Shown piece by piece: positions 44,444 to 51,480 of a stretch of 64,000 bases of DNA (positions within the stretch are counted from its first letter, which is position 1; each line of letters starts with the position of its first letter). The translations under genes were made by a program, and so were the position numbers. The stretch lies in the NCBI RefSeq assembly GCF_002741075.1, contig NZ_CP016634.1, forward strand, positions 1,628,501 to 1,692,500, in the 5' to 3' direction. Origin of the DNA: Pseudomonas putida (GTDB lineage: Bacteria; Pseudomonadota; Gammaproteobacteria; Pseudomonadales; Pseudomonadaceae). The notes beneath the pieces were generated by a model. It saw only the letters and a program-made list of their open reading frames with translations. It had not been told where the DNA came from and made no database searches.

Positions 44444-45227
44444 GGTCAGGGTCCTCGCAAGGTTGGCCGAGTGCCAGGTCGCCCCGGCTGGCGGTGTGGT
44501 CATGAATGGGGGTGCGCTTCAACAACAGGCGTAGGGCTTGCCAATAGATGGCCGAGACGCTGCGCAGGCTCATCCAGGGAAAGCCCAGGAGGTAACGATG
44601 CAACGCTTTGCGATCCAGCGCTTGGCGCTGCAAAGCCAAATCGGCTTCGAACACCTTTTGGCCGCCTCGCCAGTTCTCCATGTGGATGCGCACGGACTTG
44701 AGGCTCAGGGACAACTGGAGTCGATAGTCCATCTCCAATGGCATGAAAGGCGATACATGGAAGGCCTTGGCCATTGCGAAGGTTCTGTCCAGGCGGCCTT
44801 GCACCGGCAACACATAGTGAAACCGTTCGTGCCATGGGGTGTTGCATACCTCCAACAGGATCGCCGCCAGGTGCCCGTCGTGGTCGTGACAGAAATAGAA
44901 ACTCACTGGATTGAACGACACCCCCCAGCAGCGCAGCTGGGTCAACAAGTGGACCGGGCCTTCGGGCCTATGCCCCGTTGCCTGTTCGACCAGCAAGCGC
45001 GCAGCCTCGGCCAGCGGCTCCCCCTGACGGGTCAGCGCCGGCAAGTAGTCGGTCTGGCGCCAGCTCAGTGGCGACAGGCGTCCGCGCCCCAGCCAGCGAG
45101 AGAAACTCGTCAGCCAGGCTTGTTCGTCCAGGTCCAGATAGAACATTCCGATGCGGTAACGGAACGCATGGTATCGCGGGGAGAACCGGCGATGACTGAG
45201 CCACCCCAGGCAAAGACTGCTGTTCAC
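44418..45227 (-). CDS. DUF1365 family protein
   Basis: A 269-residue protein with the DUF1365 start SLCLGWLSHRRFSPRYHAFRYRIGMFYLDLDE and the core LTQLRCWGVSFNPVSFYFCHD. Function is unknown, but DUF1365 genes are regularly found between a flavin amine oxidase and a CFA-like methyltransferase, exactly as here, and belong to singlet-oxygen/light regulons in other bacteria. It overlaps the amine oxidase gene by 4 bases. Confidence 0.85.
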   Translation of the reverse strand: MNSSLCLGWLSHRRFSPRYHAFRYRIGMFYLDLDEQAWLTSFSRWLGRGRLSPLSWRQTDYLPALTRQGEPLAEAARLLVEQATGHRPEGPVHLLTQLRCWGVSFNPVSFYFCHDHDGHLAAILLEVCNTPWHERFHYVLPVQGRLDRTFAMAKAFHVSPFMPLEMDYRLQLSLSLKSVRIHMENWRGGQKVFEADLALQRQALDRKALHRYLLGFPWMSLRSVSAIYWQALRLLLKRTPIHDHTASRGDLALGQPCEDPDHVESHPER

Positions 45228-46471
45228 AACGTTTCTCCAAAGTGCCGGGCCACCTGCAGCCCGCTGACCACACCGTCTTCGTGAAAGCCGTTGCCCCAGT
45301 AGGCACCACAGAAATAGCTGTGCCGGTAGCCCTGAAGTCGTGCTTGGCGTGTCTGGGCTTCAGACGCCGCGAGGCTGTACTGCGGGTGGGCGTAGCGGAA
45401 CCGGGCGATGATCTGCGCAGGGTCGATGAGCGCGGTCTGGTTGAGGCTCACGCAAAACGTCACCGGTGCCTGGATACCTTGCAGGATGTTCATGTTGTAG
45501 GTCACTGCAGCTGGGGCATCCGCGGGACCGCCAAGTCGATAGTTCCAGCTGGCCCAGGCCTTCCTTCGATGTGGCAACAGGCGCTGATCGGTGTGCAGTA
45601 CCACGTCATTCTGTGCATAGCCGATGGCACCGAGTACGGCGCGCTCTTGAACGCTGGGTGCTTCGAGCAACGCCAGTACCTGATCGCTGTGGCAGGCGAA
45701 GACCACACTGTCGAAGCGTTCGGTGCCGGCGGCGCTGAGCAGGGTGACGCCTCCTTCGTCGCGTCTGACCGTATGCACCTTGCAGTTCAGGCGAATACGT
45801 TCGGCGAACGGCCGGCAAAGGGGGGCGATATAACTCCGGGAGCCCCCCTGGACAACCCGCCATTGAGGCCGTCGATTGACCGAGAGCAACCCGTGGTTGC
45901 GACAGAAGCGCACGAAGAACTGCAGGGGGAAACCGAGCATCTGCGTCCGAGACATCGACCAGATCGCGGACCCCATGGGCACGATGTAGTGCTCGATGAA
46001 GCGCTGGCCATAGCCCTGTGCCTGCAGGTAGGCACCCAGGGTAGTGGCGGTATCGATCCGCCGTGCATCCAGGTCTGCCAGCGCCTGCCGGTTGAAACGC
46101 AGGATGTCGCGCAGCATCGCCCAGAACGGCGGGCTGATCAGATTACGGCGTTGAGCGAACAACGTGTTCAGGTTATGACCGTTGTATTCCAGGCCGGTGA
46201 GTGGATCATGGACAGAAAAGCTCATCTGGGTCGGCTGTGAGGCGACCTTGAGCTGATCGAGCAAGCGAATGAAGTTCGGGTAGGTCCAGTCGTTGAAGAC
46301 GATGAACCCGGTGTCGATCGCATGGCGCTCGCCGTGCCAGTCCACATCGACGGTATGCGTGTGGCCGCCGATCCAGTCGCTGGCCTCGAACACTGTGATT
46401 TCGTGTCTGCGAGCCAGTAGGTGGGCACAGGTCAGGCCCGCGATACCGCTGCCAATGATCGCTATACGCAT
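45224..46471 (-). CDS. FAD-dependent amine oxidase / desaturase-like flavoprotein
   Basis: A 415-residue flavoprotein with an N-terminal dinucleotide-binding fold (RIAIIGSGIAGLTCAHLLARRHEITVFEA) and an amine-oxidase-type body (GGHTHTVDVDWHGERHAIDTGFIVFNDWTYP). The C-terminal YRHSYFCGAYWGNGFHEDGVVSGLQVARH is the typical FAD end motif. Its place next to DUF1365 and a CFA-like enzyme argues for oxidation or desaturation of a membrane lipid instead of an amine. It starts 6 bases after the SDR stop. Confidence 0.86.
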   Translation of the reverse strand: MRIAIIGSGIAGLTCAHLLARRHEITVFEASDWIGGHTHTVDVDWHGERHAIDTGFIVFNDWTYPNFIRLLDQLKVASQPTQMSFSVHDPLTGLEYNGHNLNTLFAQRRNLISPPFWAMLRDILRFNRQALADLDARRIDTATTLGAYLQAQGYGQRFIEHYIVPMGSAIWSMSRTQMLGFPLQFFVRFCRNHGLLSVNRRPQWRVVQGGSRSYIAPLCRPFAERIRLNCKVHTVRRDEGGVTLLSAAGTERFDSVVFACHSDQVLALLEAPSVQERAVLGAIGYAQNDVVLHTDQRLLPHRRKAWASWNYRLGGPADAPAAVTYNMNILQGIQAPVTFCVSLNQTALIDPAQIIARFRYAHPQYSLAASEAQTRQARLQGYRHSYFCGAYWGNGFHEDGVVSGLQVARHFGETL

Positions 46472-46477
46472 GGCGTC

Positions 46478-47230
46478 TCATTCCTGTTCATGACGTGCCA
46501 GACGCCTGCCCAGCGCCAGGCGGACACGTGGCGGAAGTCGACCGAGCACACGCAACACCCAGGTGAAAAGACCTGGAAAGTTGATCTCCAGCGGACGTCG
46601 GTGCAGATGCCTGACGATATGCTGTGCGGCGCGCTCGGCTGACCACAGCTGTGGCATGGGGAAGTCGTTACGACGGGTCAGGGGCGTGTCGATGAAGCCT
46701 GGGCTGACCAACGTGACATCGATGCCTTCGTGTGCCAGGTCGATGCGTTGAGACTCCACCAGATAACGCACGGCGGCCTTGGAGGCGCCATAGGCGCCTG
46801 CACGGGGCAGCGCCAGCCAGGTCACCGAACTGCCCACCACGACCCAATGAGGTTGTTTACCGGCGCGAAGCAAGGGCAGGGCGGCGGCCAGGCACTGGCT
46901 GACGCCCAAAAAGTTGGTGCGCATCACACGCTCAACCAAGGCCGGGTCAAAATGCCCAGGCTCCAGGTACTCGCACGTGCCCGCATTGAGGATCACCAAA
47001 TCCAGCGCTCCCCAGGCTGCCTTGATCTGGGCTGCACTGCGAGCTATCTGGGTAGGGTCATCGAGATCGCCGATGGCCAGCAGAACCTGCCCGGGAAACC
47101 GCTCCACCAAAGGAGCAAGGCGCCGCTCGTGACGCGCGCCCAAGGCAACGTGGTGACCCTGCTCCAACAGGCATTGCGCGAGCGCGGCGCCCAGACCGCT
47201 GCTTGCTCCGGTCAGCCAGCAGCGGCTCAT
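46478..47230 (-). CDS. Short-chain dehydrogenase/reductase (SDR)
   Basis: A 250-residue NAD(P)-dependent SDR. The cofactor motif TGASSGLG is at residues 7-14, NAG is in LVILNAGTCEYL, and the catalytic Ser and Tyr-x3-Lys are in VVGSSVTWL and AYGASKAAVRY. It overlaps the NTF2 gene by 4 bases and is the second gene of the minus-strand light operon. The substrate is unknown; a lipid-derived alcohol or ketone would fit the neighbours. Confidence 0.88.
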   Translation of the reverse strand: MSRCWLTGASSGLGAALAQCLLEQGHHVALGARHERRLAPLVERFPGQVLLAIGDLDDPTQIARSAAQIKAAWGALDLVILNAGTCEYLEPGHFDPALVERVMRTNFLGVSQCLAAALPLLRAGKQPHWVVVGSSVTWLALPRAGAYGASKAAVRYLVESQRIDLAHEGIDVTLVSPGFIDTPLTRRNDFPMPQLWSAERAAQHIVRHLHRRPLEINFPGLFTWVLRVLGRLPPRVRLALGRRLARHEQE

Positions 47231-47649
47231 GCCAACCTGCCTTTGAGCCAGCGGATCGCGCTGCCCATGATCGGAAGGTGCTCGTAGAGCAGGGCACCTG
47301 CATCGAAATAGTCCTGGTGAACATGGACACGCTCACGCCACCGCAAGTAGCTGCATCCTTGCAAGCTGACCGGCCGATTGCGGGCCAGTCGAGGATTGCG
47401 AAACTGCAGGGTCCAGCGCAGGTAGCCTTGGCCGGGCAGGACTTCATGAGCGTCGCAGAAGGTATAGCGGATGTCGTGTGCGTTCTCGTACAGCTGCGCG
47501 AAATAAGCCCTCAGGGCCTCAAGGCCCTGAATCTCGTGCAAGGGATCACGAAAGGTGATGTCGTCGCTGTACAGATTTTCCAGTTCATGGAGACGATTGC
47601 TGTCGAGGCGGGCGAAGCGCTCGGCGAATTGCTGTAGATAGGCTGACAT
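47227..47649 (-). CDS. NTF2-like (SnoaL) family protein
   Basis: A 140-residue soluble NTF2-fold protein: FAERFARLDSNRLHELENLYSDDITFRDPLHEIQGLEALRAYF and the later VLPGQGYLRWTLQFRNPRLARN. It is the first gene of the six-gene minus-strand operon, and its start codon lies 17 bases from the TGTACA operator pair. CTGGAG stands 8 bases before the ATG. Its role is unknown; in this operon type it probably handles a lipid substrate or stabilises an enzyme. Confidence 0.83.
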   Translation of the reverse strand: MSAYLQQFAERFARLDSNRLHELENLYSDDITFRDPLHEIQGLEALRAYFAQLYENAHDIRYTFCDAHEVLPGQGYLRWTLQFRNPRLARNRPVSLQGCSYLRWRERVHVHQDYFDAGALLYEHLPIMGSAIRWLKGRLA

Positions 47650-47665
47650 GCTGGGCTCCAGAAAA

Positions 47666-47743
47666 ACCTGTACAACCGTGAGTCGTTGTACAGGTATAGC
47701 TGAAGCTCAATATAAAATCTATACACAGAGCGGTTGCTGTACA
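47666..47743. promoter_or_regulatory. Two TGTACA operator pairs upstream of the lipid-modifying operon
   Basis: ACCTGTACAAC (47666-47676) and GTTGTACAGGT (47685-47695) are perfect 11-base inverted arms around 8 bases. A second pair follows: TATACA (47720-47725) and TGTACA (47738-47743). In both pairs the hexamers are 18 bases apart. They cover the promoter region of the operon beginning at 47649 and are related to the site at 39585-39642. The class II LitR protein encoded at 48353 is the likely binder. Confidence 0.72.
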
Positions 47744-47753
47744 GTTTTTTTGA

Positions 47754-48200
47754 TCAGGATTTGGCCTCGCCCAGTTGCCGACGCAGTTCTGCGACTTCCG
47801 CTTCCAGCTCGCGAACCCGCTCCTCAGCGAATACCTGGGCCGAGACGTCACGCTGGATGCCGATGTAATAGGTCAACTGGTCCGCCTCGTTGCGTACAGG
47901 TGTGATGGATAATTCGTTCCAGAACAGGCTGCCATCCTTGCGATAGTTGCGAAGTACCTGGCGGCAAGGCTGGCCTGCACGAATAGCCTCGCGGATCGAA
48001 GCGACGCCTGCCTGGTCATGGTCCTGACCCTGGAGGAATCGGCAGTCCTGATAAAGAATGTCATCGGCACGATAGCCGGTCAGGCGCTCGAAAGCGGGAT
48101 TGGTATAGATGAGGATGCTGTCGTTGCCTTCCTGCTCGGCGACGACGATGCCATCGTTGGAATTTTCGACCATCAATTGCAAAAGCTTTGCGTTGATCAT
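47754..48200 (-). CDS. Short LOV-domain blue-light photoreceptor (PpSB1-LOV-like)
   Basis: A 148-residue protein with one LOV domain and a C-terminal coiled-coil-like helix (ERVRELEAEVAELRRQLGEA). The flavin-adduct Cys is Cys53 in LYQDCRFLQGQD, and the later FMN-contact regions NYRKDGSLFWNELSITPV and YYIGIQRDVS are intact. It closely resembles, from memory, PpSB1-LOV of P. putida, which lacks an output domain and works with the adjacent LitR-type repressor. ATG 48200 (MINAKLLQ) matches that protein's start and has GGTGGA upstream. It is divergent from the MerR gene, so light should trigger release of repression through protein contact. Confidence 0.92.
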   Translation of the reverse strand: MINAKLLQLMVENSNDGIVVAEQEGNDSILIYTNPAFERLTGYRADDILYQDCRFLQGQDHDQAGVASIREAIRAGQPCRQVLRNYRKDGSLFWNELSITPVRNEADQLTYYIGIQRDVSAQVFAEERVRELEAEVAELRRQLGEAKS

Positions 48201-48352
48201 GAGCCAGTCCACCGAATCTTCATGTGCGATAAGCGCAGCGTACTTCCGTGCGTACAGTCACGGCGCGGTTCGCTGCATGATGACCTAAGGTTGCACGGCG
48301 CAGAAGGTCTGTATAGGTTTAGAGTAATCCGCCGTTCAGATGACCGCTCGCA
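48201..48352. promoter_or_regulatory. Divergent promoter region of the LOV and LitR-type genes
   Basis: This 152-base gap has two partial versions of the island's hexamer: CGTACA (48251-48256) and TGTATA (48310-48315). They could allow the MerR regulator to control itself and the LOV gene. The match is weaker than at the structural operons. Confidence 0.35.
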
Positions 48353-49240
48353 ATGACTGAGTCCATTCCAACCGATCTGCTGCCCATGCGTGATGTAGTC
48401 AGCCTGACTGGCATCAATCCGGTGACCTTGCGTGCCTGGGAACGTCGCCACGGACTGATCCACCCGCAACGCACCGAGGGCGGCCACCGCCTTTACACGG
48501 CCAAGGACGTTCAGCGAATCCGCGACATCCAGCGCTGGACATCCAATGGGTTGCCGATCAGCAAAGTGGGCGAAAGGCTTGTCGGTGTCGATGAGCCAGC
48601 CCCAGAGCAGAACAGTGTCTACCAGCAGTGGCGTGATGCCTTGGCGCGTGCAGCGCGGGCTTTTGATGGTCAGGGCCTGGAAGCCGTGCACGGCCAGTTG
48701 TGGACAGTTTTGCCCAAGTTGACCGTATTGCGTGAGGTGCTGCTGCCAGTCTGGCGTGATCTGGCTTCGGGTGACGGCTTTGGCGAACGCAGCCAATGGT
48801 TGTTTCTTGATAATTTCTTGCGCGCTCGGTTGTTGATGCGCCTTCAATTGAACCAGCCTGATGGACCACCAGTATTACTGGCAGGTCTGCAGGAACAAGC
48901 CGAGCTTGAGCTACTGTGCGCCGGCCGACTGTTGAGCAGCGAGCGACAGCGCATCGAGGTCCTCGGTTGTGGCCAACCGCTTGAAGAGCTGCCTTTGTTA
49001 TGCGCAGCGCTGCAGCCAGCAGCCGTGGTAGTTGTCGTGCAGGGGGTGATAAGCCCACAGTTGGCCAAGCGACTGCGTTTGTTGCAAATGGAGATTGTAT
49101 GTCCACTGGCGCTGATGGGAGAGGAACTGGACGCTTCCAAAACGTTGTTAGAGGGCATTCCTGCCTACTGGCTGAATGACCAGCGACCCGATGTCGCCCA
49201 GACACTTGAGGCCCTGATCAGAGGCGAGCTGGACTTGTGA
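48353..49240 (+). CDS. pplR1: MerR-family light-response regulator, class II LitR type
   Basis: A 295-residue regulator. The N-terminal MerR domain (about 8-75) is MRDVVSLTGINPVTLRAWERRHGLIHPQRTEGGHRLYTAKDV. The C-terminal part is related to the LitR/CarH ligand domain, but no cobalamin-binding E/DxH motif is visible, which marks class II LitR proteins that depend on a separate LOV sensor. The adjacent LOV gene fits this. I recall P. putida PplR1 as the corresponding repressor of photolyase and lipid genes. It probably binds the TGTACA inverted repeats at 39585-39642 and 47666-47743. A strong terminator follows. Confidence 0.85.
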   Translation: MTESIPTDLLPMRDVVSLTGINPVTLRAWERRHGLIHPQRTEGGHRLYTAKDVQRIRDIQRWTSNGLPISKVGERLVGVDEPAPEQNSVYQQWRDALARAARAFDGQGLEAVHGQLWTVLPKLTVLREVLLPVWRDLASGDGFGERSQWLFLDNFLRARLLMRLQLNQPDGPPVLLAGLQEQAELELLCAGRLLSSERQRIEVLGCGQPLEELPLLCAALQPAAVVVVVQGVISPQLAKRLRLLQMEIVCPLALMGEELDASKTLLEGIPAYWLNDQRPDVAQTLEALIRGELDL

Positions 49241-49258
49241 GATCGCCCAGGTTTTCCA

Positions 49259-49294
49259 GGCACCTCCAAGCCCATAACGAGGCTTGGAGGTGCC
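49259..49294 (+). terminator. Rho-independent terminator after the LitR-type gene
   Basis: GGCACCTCCAAGCC (49259-49272) and GGCTTGGAGGTGCC (49281-49294) form a perfect 14-bp stem with an 8-nt loop, followed by GTATTTCATT. It lies 18 bases after the MerR stop. Confidence 0.8.
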
Positions 49295-49393
49295 GTATTT
49301 CATTGAGATGTTCTGTAGTCATTCAGTAAATCTCCACGACTTACTACTTCAGGCTAAAGTGGCTCACTACTGTGGATTTGAGGGCTATTGTGT

Positions 49394-50365
49394 ATGTCCG
49401 ATATAAACGAGTTTGTTAATGACAGTGAGGTGTACAGAACCTTGCTGGAGTCGACCAAGGCGATTCCTTGGAAGATTGATTGGAAATCGATGAAATTCGC
49501 GTATATCGGCCCTCAAATTGAGGCATTGTTGGGTTGGAGCCCTGAAAGTTGGGTGAGCGTGGAAGACTGGGCTATGCGCATGCATCCAGAAGATCGCGAA
49601 TATGTGGTGAATTTCTGCGTGACCCAATCCCAGGCTGGTGTGGACCATGAGGCGGACTACCGAGCGCTGACCAAGGACAACGGCTATGTGTGGATTCGCG
49701 ACGTTGTGCACGTGGTGCGCAATGACAGTGGCGAGGTCGAAGCACTGATTGGCTTCATGTTCGACATCAGCGAGCGCAAGAAGACCGAAGACCAACTGCT
49801 GAGCTTGCAGAAAGAGCTGGAGGTGCTTTCGTTCAAGGACGGTTTGACGAATATCGCCAACCGTCGCCGCTTCGATAGCTGTTTCGAGTTGGAGTGGGAG
49901 CGTGCGCGCCGCGAGCGCCTGCCACTGTCTCTGCTCTTGTTTGACGTCGATTTTTTCAAGCAATACAACGATTTGTACGGCCATATTCAAGGCGACAAAT
50001 GTTTGATCGCGATTGCACAGACGCTGAGTTTGGCGCTGGATGGTCCTCGTGATCTTGTTGCTCGCTATGGCGGCGAAGAATTTGTCGCGCTGCTGCCCGA
50101 AGCCGATGCGGTGGTGGCGCGTAAAGTTGCTGAGCGCTGCCAGCGGTTAATTCAGAAGCAGGCCATCGTGCATGCACTATCGCCTCATGGCCACCGCCTC
50201 ACCGTCAGCATAGGAGCAGGCTCTCTGGTGCCAGGCGAGCGGGAAAAACCTACAGACTTCATCAAGGCCGTGGACCAGCAGCTGTATGCAGCTAAAAACA
50301 ATGGCCGACACCGCATTGAGTATGTGCAGTTGGGAGGGGATCAGGCTTTGTACGAAAAGCCTTGA
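49394..50365 (+). CDS. PAS-GGDEF diguanylate cyclase
   Basis: A 323-residue cytoplasmic protein: a PAS domain of the PAS_3 type (about 15-130, ending IGFMFDISERKK), a short coiled helix, and a GGDEF domain (about 155-315) with the active motif YGGEEF. LFDVDFFKQYNDLYGHIQGD carries the metal and substrate residues. It should make c-di-GMP. The inhibitory I-site RxxD is not in its usual place (GPRD precedes instead), so feedback control may be absent. ATG 49394 has GAGGG upstream. It may sense light or redox through its PAS domain given the neighbours, but no LOV Cys motif is present. Confidence 0.9.
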   Translation: MSDINEFVNDSEVYRTLLESTKAIPWKIDWKSMKFAYIGPQIEALLGWSPESWVSVEDWAMRMHPEDREYVVNFCVTQSQAGVDHEADYRALTKDNGYVWIRDVVHVVRNDSGEVEALIGFMFDISERKKTEDQLLSLQKELEVLSFKDGLTNIANRRRFDSCFELEWERARRERLPLSLLLFDVDFFKQYNDLYGHIQGDKCLIAIAQTLSLALDGPRDLVARYGGEEFVALLPEADAVVARKVAERCQRLIQKQAIVHALSPHGHRLTVSIGAGSLVPGEREKPTDFIKAVDQQLYAAKNNGRHRIEYVQLGGDQALYEKP

Positions 50366-50397
50366 TACTCGTCTTGATAAGAAGGTCAGGCAAGGCG

Positions 50398-50468
50398 AAA
50401 ACAGCCGAGGAATGGTCGGAGTCGCACTCGACTTTACGGCTTGTAAATGAGTATTCCGAGGCTGTTTT
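50398..50468. repeat. Imperfect inverted repeat after the diguanylate cyclase
   Basis: AAAACAGCCGAGGAAT (50398-50413) and ATTCCGAGGCTGTTTT (50453-50468) are inverted arms matching at 14 of 16 positions, with a 39-base centre that itself contains GAGTCGCACTCGACT. This looks like a mobile or repeated extragenic hairpin and may also act as a terminator. Confidence 0.55.
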
Positions 50469-50733
50469 CAACGCAGCATCACAGAGTCATACAGCCTCTG
50501 ACGTGCTGGCCTGAAGGTGCAAAGGCCACACAACACACCCTGTTGCCCTGAACCTGGCCGCAGGCTGAACAGGGTGGTGGCGCTTTGAGCCGCAATGACG
50601 ATGACCTATCGGTACTGGCTCCAGCCGTTCGTCCCGAGTCAGCAGGCATCGACAGCAATGGTCGATGCGCTGATTGCGATACCCAACTGGGCAGTGTCCG
50701 GACACCGTCTAGCAATCATGAAGGCCATGATGG
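50469..50733. other. Intergenic stretch without a recognisable gene
   Basis: Between the inverted repeat and the flavin reductase stop (gap 50366-50733 in all). CCCTGTT and AACAGGG around 50539-50575 could form a hairpin that ends the flavin reductase transcript. Several short open frames occur on both strands but none has a ribosome site plus family-like sequence, so I call no gene. Confidence 0.5.
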
Positions 50734-51264
50734 TTACGGAAGCCGTGCTACCAGCGAGCAGAAGCTGCGCTGGGAATACGCCACTGCGCTGCCGTCAGTG
50801 CTAGTGGCCCGCTGTACACGCCCTACAAATACGGTATGGGTGCCCAGTTCGTGCTGTTGTTCTACAACACAATCGAAGCTTGCCAGGGCGTCTTCGAGCA
50901 CTGGCGCACCGGTTACTTCATTTACCCAGCTTGCGCAGCTGAAGCGATCACCGTTTTCAATCTTCACCTGGCCCGCAAAGACCTGAGCAACCTGTTGTTG
51001 ATGCTCGCCGATGACATTGACCGAAAAACAGTGATTCTGATGGATGGCGGCATTCGCCAGGTTGTTGCGGTTGACACACACCAGCAGCAGTGGAGGCTCG
51101 GCAGACACGGAGCACATCGCACTGACTGTCACACCGAAACGACCAGCTGCGCCATCAGTGGCAATCACGGTCACGCCAGTGGCGCATCTGCCCATGGCTG
51201 TAATGAAGTCTTGAGTGGACATCGTCGGTTCAGTGATAGGGGCCTTGCTCGCAGTCATGCTCAT
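50734..51264 (-). CDS. Flavin reductase (HpaC-like component of a two-component monooxygenase)
   Basis: A 176-residue flavin reductase of the HpaC/NTA-reductase family. It should reduce FAD or FMN with NAD(P)H and supply it to the monooxygenase encoded divergently at 51481. Family motifs: FITAMGRCATGVTVIATDGAAGRFGVTVSAMCSVSAEPPLLLVCVN (cited in parts: RCATGVTVIATDG and VSAMCSVSAEPP) and FSVNVIGEHQQQVAQVFAG. GAGG precedes the ATG. The pair share a 216-base promoter region. Confidence 0.9.
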   Translation of the reverse strand: MSMTASKAPITEPTMSTQDFITAMGRCATGVTVIATDGAAGRFGVTVSAMCSVSAEPPLLLVCVNRNNLANAAIHQNHCFSVNVIGEHQQQVAQVFAGQVKIENGDRFSCASWVNEVTGAPVLEDALASFDCVVEQQHELGTHTVFVGRVQRATSTDGSAVAYSQRSFCSLVARLP

Positions 51265-51345
51265 CGGGACGATCCTCTTGTTTTGGTGAAGTTGACCCCA
51301 TTCTGAAAGCGCGGAGCGTGTAGCCGAAAGCAGTTAATTTTTGGG

Positions 51346-51407
51346 CCAAGACAAGAAAATTACGTGCGCTGTACAGACCTGTTTTTCTCTTGGTCAGGTC
51401 AAGAAAA
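51346..51407. promoter_or_regulatory. Candidate operator between flavin reductase and HpaB-like genes
   Basis: CCAAGACAAGAAAA (51346-51359) and the inverted TTTTCTCTTGG (51383-51393) differ by a short insertion; CAAGAAAA appears again directly at 51400-51407. The cluster lies in the divergent promoter region of both monooxygenase genes, which suits a shared regulator. Confidence 0.4.
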
Positions 51408-51480
51408 AAGCGAATATCGCCGGTGCAAAGCCTGTGAGCAGAATGTGGCCGTTCCTCAACAACAATCACTAGGAGCGAGC

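Noticed and set aside
50479..50715. Small minus-strand frames after the flavin reductase
   Set aside because: No ribosome site, no family resemblance, and Cys/Arg-rich composition expected from chance.
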